Shown here: piece after piece, positions 35,055 through 44,612 of the stretch
How the letters are laid out: each line of letters begins with the position of its first letter
Position numbering within the stretch: position 1 is the first letter of the stretch
Origin: Vibrio sp. CB1-14
Lineage (GTDB): Bacteria > Pseudomonadota > Gammaproteobacteria > Enterobacterales > Vibrionaceae
Assembly (NCBI RefSeq): GCF_040412085.2
Contig: NZ_CP115920.1
Location: 2,046,001 to 2,110,000 of the forward strand
Direction of reading: 5' to 3'
DNA: 64,000 nt
Notes under the pieces: model-generated
Seen by the model: the letters and a program-made list of their open reading frames with translations, nothing else
Told to the model about the DNA's origin: nothing
Database searches by the model: none
Translations under genes and position numbers: made by a program

Positions 35055-36260
35055 TTAACAGCGCTTAACAACGACTGCAGTTCCCATGCCACCACCAATA
35101 CATAAAGAGGCGACACCTAGATCTTTATTTTCTCGTAGCATCTCGTGAATCAAAGTCACGATGATGCGGTTACCTGAAGCACCCAGAGGATGCCCTAACG
35201 CAATCGCGCCCCCATTTGGGTTTGCACGTTGCAAAATTGACTCTGCACAAACGCCGTGTTCAGAGGCTAAGTTACGAATAACACCAAGGGCTTGTGCCGC
35301 AAATGCTTCGTTTAGCTCAAACACATTCACATCAGAAATTGTCAGCTCAGCTTTGGCTAATGCACTGGTCACCGCTTGCACCGGACCTAAGCCCATCACT
35401 TGAGGATCTAGACCTGTTTGAGCACTCGCCAGCAGTTCGCAAAGTGGTGTCAAACCCAAACGATTTACCGCAGATTCTGACGCTACAACCAGAGCACTTG
35501 CACCATCATTGATCCCAGATGCATTACCAGCGGTCACTGACCCTTCACGGTCAAATGCAGGTCTTAGCTTGGCAAGACCTTCCATTGTTGCATCCAATTT
35601 TGGATACTCATCCGTAGCAAACTCAACCACATTACGACGGACTTTGACTTCTACAGGGACAATCTCTTGTTCAAACTTACCCGCTTCGATAGCTGCGACT
35701 GCTTTTTGCTGACTGCTTAGCGCATAAGCGTCTTGATCATCGCGTGATATATCGACTTGCTTTGCGATGTTCTCTGCCGTCACACCCATGTGATAAGCAT
35801 TGAAAACATCCGTCAAACCATCCGAGACCAACAGGTCTTTTGCAGTCATGTCACCCATTTTGTGACCACTGCGCGCTGTCGGCGGCATCGCAAAAGGTAT
35901 TTGTGACATCACTTCAACACCCGCCGCAACAACCACATCGGCTTCACCAGCTTTAATATGAGAAGCAGCATCCATTAAGGTTTTCATTCCACTGCCGCAC
36001 ACCATATTTAACGTATAAGCTGGAACTTGTGCCGGAATACCTGCTTTAATTGAAGCTTGACGACCAATGCCCATTCCTTGATTTGCACTGACCACATTAC
36101 CAACAATAACTTCATCAATGTCTTCGACTGATATCGCGGTTGACTCCAGTGCGCCTTTTATTGCCGCCGCCGCTAAGTCACCTGCTGATATATTTTTAAG
36201 GGTACCGCCAAAACTACCAATTGCAGTTCGTTTTGCTGCAACTATAAATACTTTTTCCAT
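35055..36260 (-). CDS. phaA: acetyl-CoA acetyltransferase PhaA
   Basis: A 401-aa thiolase condensing two acetyl-CoA to acetoacetyl-CoA, the first step of PHB synthesis. The acyl-accepting Cys lies in LNMVCGSGMKT (about residue 89), the His in GGAIALGHPLGASG near 355, and the second Cys in CIGGGMG near 387. The length is normal. It is 18 bp downstream of phaB and shares its transcript. It could also work in acetoacetate breakdown. Confidence 0.95.
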   Translation of the reverse strand: MEKVFIVAAKRTAIGSFGGTLKNISAGDLAAAAIKGALESTAISVEDIDEVIVGNVVSANQGMGIGRQASIKAGIPAQVPAYTLNMVCGSGMKTLMDAASHIKAGEADVVVAAGVEVMSQIPFAMPPTARSGHKMGDMTAKDLLVSDGLTDVFNAYHMGVTAENIAKQVDISRDDQDAYALSSQQKAVAAIEAGKFEQEIVPVEVKVRRNVVEFATDEYPKLDATMEGLAKLRPAFDREGSVTAGNASGINDGASALVVASESAVNRLGLTPLCELLASAQTGLDPQVMGLGPVQAVTSALAKAELTISDVNVFELNEAFAAQALGVIRNLASEHGVCAESILQRANPNGGAIALGHPLGASGNRIIVTLIHEMLRENKDLGVASLCIGGGMGTAVVVKRC

Positions 36261-36278
36261 TGTTATCCCTTATTAGCC

Positions 36279-37019
36279 TTACGCCATGTATAAGCCGCCA
36301 TTAATAGCGATTGTTTCACCCGTAATATAACCCGCTTCTTCACTTGCCAAATAAGCAACTGATGCGGCAATTTCTTCTGGTTTAGCTAAACGCTTTAATG
36401 GAATAGTACTCTTAATTGAATCCAATACTTCTTCACGCATAGCTTCAACCATAGGAGTACCTGTATAACCAGGAGCCACAACATTCGCGGTCACACCAGA
36501 ACGAGCACCTTCCGCAGCCAAAGCTTTAGTAAAACCAATCATGCCCGCTTTCGCTGCGGCATAGTTGGTCTGACCAAACTGACCTTTTTGTCCGTTGACA
36601 GATGAAATGTTAATGACACGACCATTACCTTTTTCGCACATGGCCGCAAAGAGAGGTTGTGTAACGTTAAACACGCTATTTAGGTTGGTATTGATGACAT
36701 CAAACCAGCTGTCTGAGGTCATTTTTTTGAACTGGCCATCGCGAGTAATACCGGCATTGTTTACAACAAGGTCAAAAGTACCTTCTTCTTGTTGCAGCAA
36801 TCCTAGTTTTTCCTTGCACTCCTCGGTATTCGTCACATCGAGTTCGAACAAACGAACCTGATCTTCTGTAAAGCCTTTTTCATCAAACCAGCGCTTAGCA
36901 CACTCATAGTTCCCTGTGCTGTACGTTGCAATGAGACGATAATCTTGCTGAACAAGTTTCGAAGAGATAGCAGAACCAATTCCGCCTTTTGATCCCGTAA
37001 TTATTGCGAGCTTTTTCAT
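36279..37019 (-). CDS. phaB: acetoacetyl-CoA reductase PhaB
   Basis: A 246-aa short-chain dehydrogenase reducing acetoacetyl-CoA to (R)-3-hydroxybutyryl-CoA with NADPH. TGSKGGIGSAI (cofactor loop), NNAGITRD, ISSVNGQKGQFGQTNYAAAK (Ser and YxxxK catalytic residues) and the C-terminal YITGETIAINGG are intact. The ATG at 37019 has GGAG 6 nt upstream, which gives the usual length. It is the first gene of phaB-phaA-phaP-phaC, preceded by a long AT-rich region. Confidence 0.95.
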   Translation of the reverse strand: MKKLAIITGSKGGIGSAISSKLVQQDYRLIATYSTGNYECAKRWFDEKGFTEDQVRLFELDVTNTEECKEKLGLLQQEEGTFDLVVNNAGITRDGQFKKMTSDSWFDVINTNLNSVFNVTQPLFAAMCEKGNGRVINISSVNGQKGQFGQTNYAAAKAGMIGFTKALAAEGARSGVTANVVAPGYTGTPMVEAMREEVLDSIKSTIPLKRLAKPEEIAASVAYLASEEAGYITGETIAINGGLYMA

Positions 37020-37945
37020 TGGTGACTCCATTCCTAGCAACTAGCTTTATTAGCTATTTTTTTAAAATTATAAATAAGACGACTTAGTACGCTTTTTTAC
37101 TTAGCTGAGCTGACTTTTATTATTGAAATTACATAGCTTTTATTACGATTTAAGTTTTAAATATAAATTTAAAGGAATCTTAATATTTCACCATCGAATA
37201 TTTAAGTAACACGCCATAAAGTTGATCGCCATCACAAATGATAATGTAACTGACAACAAACAATGTAAACAAACATTAAAATCATCCACAACAACGCAAC
37301 CCACTGATTTGGCGAATTAATTTATTTAATCGACACTTCTATAAATAAATTCTAACAATCAAATGCGCACTAAAAAAGTGCACTCACTTGTGAATTAAGT
37401 ATCAACATAATAGCGTATTTTTGAATGCTAACTATCAGTTAATTTTATTAACTCCCTGAAATGCCACAGTATTAAAATAGAGCCAATAATTTAATACATC
37501 ACACAATCGCAACATTAGTTAACATAAAAACAACACCCACCCCATAACAAGTCGCAATACGTCTCATTGTGGTGCTTTGCAAAATAACGTGAGCAAATTC
37601 ACCCACAAAAGGCAAGGTCAATCAGAGAGGAAACTTTAGAGGATAGTCGCAATTACAAATATGTACAGAGATTGGCCATCTACACGTCAAGGTAGATAAC
37701 CAATTCTTTTGGAGAACCACAGATAGTAGTTGTGACCGATGGTCACTAAATGTCCAACAAACGCATTTGAGCTTGATTGAGTCTTAGTGCTGTATGCGGT
37801 AGCAACCATTTCTTTTGATCTTGCTGTTGAATGCCGTCACGTGAGACATAAAGGCCGTGTAGCACCCGTCTTCTAGTACCGACATGGTTTATGGGAGGGA
37901 TGCTACTTTTCTCTTAAACCACTAATAAAAAAGGAAAAAGAGCAT
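37020..37945. other. long AT-rich intergenic region upstream of phaB
   Basis: About 900 bp without a credible gene on either strand. The left two thirds are strongly AT-rich and probably hold the phaB promoter. At 37671-37702 TTGG..TCTAC / GTAGA..CCAA forms a modest hairpin. I see no clear operator or RNA gene. Confidence 0.5.
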
Positions 37946-37989
37946 AAGAGCACCCCCTCTAGCTCCCCCTTATAAAGGGGGAGAACTAC
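37946..37989. repeat. palindromic repeat element, copy 2 (core)
   Basis: This 44-bp stretch (AAGAGCACCCCCTCT through CTCCCCCTTATAAAGGGGGAG) matches 22196-22239 with one mismatch. Flanking sequence (TGGCTCGCTACGCATCGCCC) also recalls the outer part of copy 1. It sits just past the 3' end of the chemoreceptor gene. Confidence 0.7.
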
Positions 37990-38043
37990 TTGGCTCGCTA
38001 CGCATCGCCCTATGTTTCAATTAAACGTCCCAATACGTCCTTT

Positions 38044-39687
38044 CTAAACCCTAAACTGCCCCACCACATCATCCAAACTCTGGCAACGCTGCTCAAGGCC
38101 AACGCAAGACGCTTCCGCACGCTTAATAATCTCTGCCATTTTATGGCTGTCTTCAGCGATTTTTTGAATACTCGCGTTTAGCTCACCACTTACCGAAGTT
38201 TGTTGCGATGCCGCCGTGGCAATGTGCGTGTTCATCTCGTTGATAATGCCGACAGAGCTTGAGATCTCGCCTAGAGCAGTCGACGCGCTTTGTACCAATG
38301 AAATTGTTTTCTCGCTCGTTGAACGGCTGGATTCCATGGCATGAACCACAACGCTGGTACCTTCTTGAAGCCGCTCAATCATAGTTTGAATATCACCGGT
38401 ACTTTCTTGAGTTTTACTCGCCAAAGAGCGAACTTCGTCAGCTACTACCGCAAACCCACGTCCCTGTTCACCTGCACGTGCGGCCTCAATTGCAGCGTTA
38501 AGCGCAAGCAAGTTGGTTTGTTCGGCAATACCACGGATAACATCAAGCACAGAGACAATATTGGTCACATCTTGATTCAGTCGTTGAACACTTTCTTCAG
38601 CAGCAGAAATTTCTGTTGCTAGCCCTTGAATAGAAGTTACCGTATCACCTATACCCTGATTCGCCACAGCGGCTTCTTCAGAGCTTCTGTCCGTCGCCTG
38701 TGCGGCTTCTTGAGCATTTTGACTGACGTTCTCACTGGTCACACGCATTTCGTTAATGGCAGTCGCCACCATGTCACTTTCTTGCTGCTGAGATTGAGAA
38801 GATTCGGTGATTTCAGACGCTAGCTTAATTAAATCTTGAGTTTGTTGTCTGACTTGCGAGGTAGACTCAATGACCTCCGTCACGGTAGTTTGAATTTTGC
38901 CTACAAACAGGTTAAATGACTGACCCAATCGGCCGATTTCATCAAAGGAAGTCACATCAACACGACGTGTCAGGTCGCCTTCGCCTGAGGCTATATCAGC
39001 CATTGATTGCTCAAGACGCTGGATTGGGCTCACGATCAAACGCGTCACCCAAGCGGCCAGTGCCAGTGCAATCACAATCGCCACTAGTGTACCCACTTCA
39101 ATAGCAAATTCAGCTTCTTTGACCGCTTTATCGCTATCAACGCGAGCTTGATCTTGGAGCCTCTCCATTTCATCAAGAATGACTTTCAAGTCACTTCGCA
39201 TAGTCGTGAACAAGTCTACCAATCGACCTTTATCTTGAGAGAAAGCTGCCATAGACTGCTCATGATCAGCAAACATCGCTTCATAGCCGGCAACAAACTG
39301 CCTAGTGTTGCTCAGCAGCGTGTCCAAGTACGGCTGGAAACGTGAATCAAGAATACCTTGATCGATAAGCTGCTGAACAATTTCAACCCTTGGCACTGCG
39401 TTGTAAGCATTATCTTCAAATTCGAACTTTTGCTTATCAAACTCAACAGGGTCGCCATTAGCTACTAGCATCGCATAACTTGCGCCCACAACTTGGTAGT
39501 AGTCACGATAAGCATCTTCTAACGAGTTCATGACTGGGGTGATCTGGTCGTTGAGCTGATCATTTATTGCGGCTTGCTTGTTAAACAACAACACGTTGTA
39601 AACTGCGAGACCACTGAATATCACCGCCATTAACAGCACGGGCAACAGCATTTTTAGCCTTAGGCTGGTATTATCAAACCATTGCAT
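38044..39687 (-). CDS. methyl-accepting chemotaxis protein
   Basis: A 547-aa receptor. Membrane helices at about residues 11-33 and 193-213 flank a helical periplasmic sensor domain of about 160 residues. A HAMP domain ([20 protein letters not shown]) and a cytoplasmic signalling domain with the invariant tip [19 protein letters not shown] follow. No C-terminal pentapeptide tether is seen. The ligand is unknown. It is divergent from the hybrid kinase at 39932, whose sensor region has a similar helical look, so a shared signal is possible but speculative. Confidence 0.95.
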   Translation of the reverse strand: MQWFDNTSLRLKMLLPVLLMAVIFSGLAVYNVLLFNKQAAINDQLNDQITPVMNSLEDAYRDYYQVVGASYAMLVANGDPVEFDKQKFEFEDNAYNAVPRVEIVQQLIDQGILDSRFQPYLDTLLSNTRQFVAGYEAMFADHEQSMAAFSQDKGRLVDLFTTMRSDLKVILDEMERLQDQARVDSDKAVKEAEFAIEVGTLVAIVIALALAAWVTRLIVSPIQRLEQSMADIASGEGDLTRRVDVTSFDEIGRLGQSFNLFVGKIQTTVTEVIESTSQVRQQTQDLIKLASEITESSQSQQQESDMVATAINEMRVTSENVSQNAQEAAQATDRSSEEAAVANQGIGDTVTSIQGLATEISAAEESVQRLNQDVTNIVSVLDVIRGIAEQTNLLALNAAIEAARAGEQGRGFAVVADEVRSLASKTQESTGDIQTMIERLQEGTSVVVHAMESSRSTSEKTISLVQSASTALGEISSSVGIINEMNTHIATAASQQTSVSGELNASIQKIAEDSHKMAEIIKRAEASCVGLEQRCQSLDDVVGQFRV

Positions 39688-39931
39688 ACATTACTCCAAT
39701 TATTAGACTTAACTTTATTTTTATTTCTCTGTTATCGCCTAATAATTGACGACCTTTAGAACATAGCGTGCCCTATGTTAGATTAGTCGCACTTATTTAT
39801 GAAAACATAAGGATAATCCGACAACTAACCGTCTGATTTATAAATAGCTCTCATTGAATGTTTCATTTTCGTTACACCCTACAATGCGCTAAACTGAAAC
39901 CTGTTTGCGGTTATTACAAGGATGTTGGGTT

Positions 39932-42442
39932 ATGCCAGACCGTCGTTCAGACACCTCTCAATCCCTACGAAAGATTCTAATATCAGGTGGTTGCGCCATT
40001 ATGGTGCTGCTCGCAATTTTCTTCTACATCGAACGCTCATTTGATCAAACCAAACAGCAACTCATCGAGCTCCAAAAAGATGTACTAAAAGCGGCAAACT
40101 CAATGCTTATGATGCGCCGTCATGAGAAGGACTTTATTGCGCGAGTTGAAAATCAATATGTCGAAAAAATGGAGTCTGAGTACCAAAGCATTCTGTCCCA
40201 AATTGGACAAATCAATACAGGAGTGATGGAATCTGGCATCAACATTGATTACAACGGACAACAAGCACTCGCCAATGTAGACGCGTATACCCAACGATTT
40301 TTCATACTCGGAGAGTTAGTGGTAGTCATTCATGGCGCAGACCAAGGACAAGGTCTGATTACGCATTTTAAAGATAAGGTTCTTGCGCTCGAACACGCGC
40401 TCATTCGCGCCAATTCAAATAACGTCGACCAGATAGCACTTGTCACTAAAGACCTTATGTATCAGTTCTTCAGCGATCTTGACCCTAGCATTTTACCGCG
40501 CATCGATCGCAATCTCGCACAGCTTCAGCAAGCGATTACTCAAGAGCAGCTAGACTTTGAAACCTTTAGCCAATTTCAAGAATTCCGACTTGCCTTTTAC
40601 GCGTTGCAAAGTGCCTATGAAGAGTTTGGCTACACACATCAGCAAGGCGAACTTGGCAAACTAAGAGCCACCATCCACCAGTTGGAGCAATCACTCAATA
40701 GCTTGTTTAATGATTTACCGCCATTAATTACGGCCAAGCTCAGCGACTATGAATCCTATCGCATCCTGTCGGCGATTGCTTTGGTCACCGCTATAATCTT
40801 AGTCCTTCTTAGTGTTACGCAGCGAGTGACTGCACTTGAGAAGCAACTCATCCAAGCACGTAAGGACGAAGCGCAAGCTAGCAAGGCGAAGAGCGCCTTT
40901 CTTGCCAATATGTCCCATGAAATTCGTACTCCGCTTAACGGCATATTGGGAATGACAGAGATACTTTCTGATACTAAGTTATCCGCTAGCCAAAAGGACT
41001 ACCTAGAGACCATTAACGCGTCTTCACAAACTCTGTTGATGTTGATTAATGACATTCTCGATCTATCCAAAATTGAATCTGGGCACCTTGAGGTTTGCCC
41101 TCACACCACAGCCATCAAAGAAACTATTTATGATACTGCCGCTCTTATAGCTCCCAAAGCGCAGAAAAAGTCACTGGATATCATTATCGACATAGACCCA
41201 GACGTGCCTGATTACGTTCAAGCGGATGAGCAAAAGGTGCGTCAGACCCTGATGAATCTGGCATCCAACGCAATCAAGTTTACCGATACTGGGAGCATCT
41301 CCTTTGCGTTAAAAGCCATTCAATCCAGTGACACTGAGGTCTCCATCGGTTTTAGCGTCAAAGACACTGGCATTGGTATTGACCTAGAAAAGCAGCGCCA
41401 CGTATTCGAAGAGTTCAAGCAAGAAGATGCAGATACGTCTAAGCACTATGGTGGAACCGGTCTGGGTCTCGCCATCTGTGCAAAAATGGTTGAGATGATG
41501 GGCGGCGAGATTGAGCTTCAATCTAAGAAAGGTTCTGGTAGCCAGTTTAGTTTCACATTGACTTTCAAGCGTGATGACCATGAAGTTAAAAACGAAGATA
41601 GTTTGAGCATCGCCTATATTTCTCAAAAGCCGAGTTCCTTACTTACTAACGAGTTACAACGCTTTGGTTGTAACTTAATTCAACTCTCCGATGTACGCGA
41701 CGAACTCTTCCATCTCAGCACAACAACCATCATTATTTCAGATGACGCACAACATCTTGCTGGGCTACAAAAAGCAGGTGCCCCTTGTCGTTTAGTGTTG
41801 CTGCGTGATAATAAGCAAGGGCAAGAAAACTCAGATATCAACGTCGATGGCTACCTGACCGTCCCGCTTTTCGGCAAAAGGATGATGAACACGCTTCGAC
41901 AGATTGCAGCCGACTCCAGGGAAAACGTTAGTTCTAACAAATGTACCAGCGACAACGCTGATGATTGTAGTACAACCGTTGTTACTACCGCCGCCGAGAG
42001 TGAGAACACTTCAGCGGCTGACACATCAACAGAAAACAATGAAGAGCTAAACAGACGCCACTTCAAAATTTTGGTGGTTGAAGATAATAAGGTGAATCAG
42101 CAAATTGTCAGCCTTAATTTAAAGAAGTTGTCTATTGACTTTGTCATTGCTAATAATGGACAAGAAGCCGTCGATATTTATCAGCATCAACACGACTCTA
42201 TTGGCCTTATCCTTATGGACTGCATGATGCCTGTACTGGACGGTTTTGAAGCAACGAAAGCCATTCGAGATTATGAAAAGAGTGAGGGAATTAAACAGAC
42301 TCACATCATCGCACTGACCGCATCCGTACTCGACGATGACATTAAACGATGTTACGACAGTGGTATGGATGACTATCTGCCTAAACCATTTAAGCGCGAT
42401 ATCCTTATGGAAAAGCTCGATGCTCGTATTCAAGCCTCTTAA
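39932..42442 (+). CDS. hybrid sensor histidine kinase/response regulator
   Basis: An 836-aa hybrid kinase. Two membrane helices (about residues 16-36 and 278-296) enclose a helical periplasmic domain (MLMMRRHEKDFIAR motif, as in HBM-type sensors). The transmitter has the H-box FLANMSHEIRTPLNG (His about 329) and ATPase boxes (NLASNAIKF, KDTGIGID, GGTGLGLAI). A degenerate middle segment precedes a C-terminal receiver (VVEDNKVNQQI; Asp in ILMDCMMPVLDG). I prefer the ATG at 39932 over a TTG at 39905. The target is unknown. Confidence 0.92.
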   Translation: MPDRRSDTSQSLRKILISGGCAIMVLLAIFFYIERSFDQTKQQLIELQKDVLKAANSMLMMRRHEKDFIARVENQYVEKMESEYQSILSQIGQINTGVMESGINIDYNGQQALANVDAYTQRFFILGELVVVIHGADQGQGLITHFKDKVLALEHALIRANSNNVDQIALVTKDLMYQFFSDLDPSILPRIDRNLAQLQQAITQEQLDFETFSQFQEFRLAFYALQSAYEEFGYTHQQGELGKLRATIHQLEQSLNSLFNDLPPLITAKLSDYESYRILSAIALVTAIILVLLSVTQRVTALEKQLIQARKDEAQASKAKSAFLANMSHEIRTPLNGILGMTEILSDTKLSASQKDYLETINASSQTLLMLINDILDLSKIESGHLEVCPHTTAIKETIYDTAALIAPKAQKKSLDIIIDIDPDVPDYVQADEQKVRQTLMNLASNAIKFTDTGSISFALKAIQSSDTEVSIGFSVKDTGIGIDLEKQRHVFEEFKQEDADTSKHYGGTGLGLAICAKMVEMMGGEIELQSKKGSGSQFSFTLTFKRDDHEVKNEDSLSIAYISQKPSSLLTNELQRFGCNLIQLSDVRDELFHLSTTTIIISDDAQHLAGLQKAGAPCRLVLLRDNKQGQENSDINVDGYLTVPLFGKRMMNTLRQIAADSRENVSSNKCTSDNADDCSTTVVTTAAESENTSAADTSTENNEELNRRHFKILVVEDNKVNQQIVSLNLKKLSIDFVIANNGQEAVDIYQHQHDSIGLILMDCMMPVLDGFEATKAIRDYEKSEGIKQTHIIALTASVLDDDIKRCYDSGMDDYLPKPFKRDILMEKLDARIQAS

Positions 42443-42493
42443 AACTTAATTAAGATGCTTGAATACCTAAAGTAGGCACAATCGTTAAAACTA

Positions 42494-42520
42494 AAAAGGG
42501 AGGCGAACATCGCCTCCCTT
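42494..42520. terminator. intrinsic terminator between convergent genes
   Basis: AAAAAGGGAGGCGA-ACA-TCGCCTCCCTT, a GC-rich 11-bp stem. The minus strand gives a T-run after the hairpin, so it ends the PhoX gene and possibly the hybrid kinase gene. Confidence 0.75.
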
Positions 42521-42539
42521 GCCGTTTACTAGTAGGTCA

Positions 42540-44438
42540 CTATGCACCAATCACGCCACCATCTTTACGTGTAATCATCACCACCGATGAACGCGGCACT
42601 GCATTCCCACCTTCAGGGAAATGCGAAGGCGCTAGATCTTCACCTGGGTGCTGAACGCCAACAAACATGGTTTTGTAGTCGGGCGAGAAGGTCAAGCCAG
42701 TGATCTCACACGCAATAGGCCCGGTTAAGAAACGGCGGATTTCGCCCGTCGCTGGATCGCTACACAACATTTGGTTGTTACCCATACCTGCAAAGTCACC
42801 TTTGTTTGAGTACTTACCATCTGTTTGTATCCACAAACGACCTGATTTATCAAAACCAATGCCGTCTGGGCTGTTAAACATGTTGTCTTTGTTGATGTTG
42901 TCCGTGCCTGCCATCAAGCCAGACTTGTGGACTTCTGGATTACCCGCAATCACATAAATGTCCCACTCAAAGGTATCTGACGTATGATTCCCTGCTGTAG
43001 GGTTCCAGCGGACAATATGCCCATAAGGATTTTTTTCTCGCGGGTTAACCGCATTGATCGGCTGCGACTCTTTAACACCACGATATTTGTTGTTGGTAAG
43101 TGTACAGAACACTGACAGATTGTCAGGGTGGACGGTTACCCACTCTGGGCGATCCATTGTCGTCGCACCGACTTGCGTTGCAGCCATACGAGCAAAAACC
43201 ATTACTGACGCCGCATCCGGAAAGCCATTCTCTGGCGTTAAGCCATTTTTGCCCCAAGTCAGTTCAAGCCACTGACCTTTACCTTTGAGTTCACCTTGCG
43301 TGCCTTCAAACTTAGCAACATACAATGTGCCCTCTTCCAATAGGTCACGATTCGATTCTGCACCTTCAACATACTTATTCTTAGAAACGAACTTGTATAG
43401 GTGCTCGCCGCGTTCATCATCACCCAGATACACCACAACATGGCCATCACCGTTGACAGTTAGCGCCGCATTTTCATGCTTAAATCGGCCTAGTGCACTG
43501 CGTTTTTTCGGTGTTGAATTAGGATTCATCGGATCAATTTCAACAACCCAACCGTGACGGTGAGGTTCATTTGGCTCTTTGCCCATGTCAAAACGAGCAT
43601 CGTGCTTGTACCAATCGTAACCACGATCTTTCGTGTTTAGCCCATAACGTGCATAGCTTTCACCAAGCTCCGTGCCTTTAGTATCGGCAAAATAACCATT
43701 GAAGTTTTCTTCACAAGTAAGGTATGTACCCCATGGCGTTTGGCCATTCGCACAGTTGTTAAATGTACCTAGAATCTTCTTGCCTGATTTGTCTGCGCTT
43801 GTCTTTAGTAAGTCATGACCCGCGGCAACGCCTGTCATTTCCATCTCAGTATACGCGGTCACGCGTCGGTTAAGACGCCCGTCTAGGTTTACTTGCCACT
43901 GACCAAAGTTCTTTTTAAGTTCAATGACAGATACGCCGTGTGCTGCTTGCGCTTTGCGAGCATCATCGGCAGTAATACTTTTACCTTGGTGAGGATACAA
44001 ATATTCGTTATTGGTGTACTCGTTATTGACCACCAACACTGCGCGATCATTATCAATTAAGAAAAATGTCATGCCATCATTGTTGTCACCAAACTGCATT
44101 TCTTGTGCTTTGGAGTCATTGTTCTGACTGAATGCAGGCGCGCCATTTTTAATCGCATCTCCCCATGAAATAAGCACGTTCGCTTGGTAACCTTCTGGAA
44201 CCGTGACAGCGTCTGAAGTTGAAATCGGAATAGCATCAAAACCCATCAAAGCAGACGACGCTGGTTTTACACTTGCTACCGCTTGACTTAAAGGCGTAGC
44301 AGCAAAAAAACCAACGGTGGTAGCCGCTCCAGTCCCTTTTAGAAAACCTCGGCGCGACATCGCTGCATCGACAAACTTATTAAATTCTGGTTCTTGATCG
44401 AGTGGACGCTGATCATCGTCGTAATTAAATTGGCTCAC
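42540..44438 (-). CDS. phoX: PhoX-family alkaline phosphatase (Tat-exported)
   Basis: A 632-aa DUF839/PhoX protein. The N-terminus carries a twin-arginine signal (AMSRRGFLKGTGAATTVG), so it is exported folded. The body has PhoX marks such as NNEYTNNEYLYPHQ, GTYLTCEENFNGYF, HGWVVEIDP and SPDGIGFDKSGRLWIQTD. PhoX enzymes are calcium/iron phosphatases releasing phosphate from organic esters in the periplasm. No Pho box was identified with confidence upstream. It stands alone between a terminator and the divergent ggt. Confidence 0.9.
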   Translation of the reverse strand: MSQFNYDDDQRPLDQEPEFNKFVDAAMSRRGFLKGTGAATTVGFFAATPLSQAVASVKPASSALMGFDAIPISTSDAVTVPEGYQANVLISWGDAIKNGAPAFSQNNDSKAQEMQFGDNNDGMTFFLIDNDRAVLVVNNEYTNNEYLYPHQGKSITADDARKAQAAHGVSVIELKKNFGQWQVNLDGRLNRRVTAYTEMEMTGVAAGHDLLKTSADKSGKKILGTFNNCANGQTPWGTYLTCEENFNGYFADTKGTELGESYARYGLNTKDRGYDWYKHDARFDMGKEPNEPHRHGWVVEIDPMNPNSTPKKRSALGRFKHENAALTVNGDGHVVVYLGDDERGEHLYKFVSKNKYVEGAESNRDLLEEGTLYVAKFEGTQGELKGKGQWLELTWGKNGLTPENGFPDAASVMVFARMAATQVGATTMDRPEWVTVHPDNLSVFCTLTNNKYRGVKESQPINAVNPREKNPYGHIVRWNPTAGNHTSDTFEWDIYVIAGNPEVHKSGLMAGTDNINKDNMFNSPDGIGFDKSGRLWIQTDGKYSNKGDFAGMGNNQMLCSDPATGEIRRFLTGPIACEITGLTFSPDYKTMFVGVQHPGEDLAPSHFPEGGNAVPRSSVVMITRKDGGVIGA

Positions 44439-44612
44439 GTTGACTTCCTTTTATACTAAACTTCGTAACTGGTCAGTTACTGTAATAATTTACGCACAAT
44501 AATGATCCAGAGTCATGACAAACGCGTTACATTTCGTTGGCAAATAGATGTCAGTAACGTATTTTTATACCTTAAGCATTCAGTCAAAATTCCACATCTA
44601 TAAGGATAGTTT

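Noticed and set aside
37671..37702. Small RNA or riboswitch at the TTGG..CCAA hairpin
   Set aside because: Short stem with mismatches and no T-run or aptamer signature.
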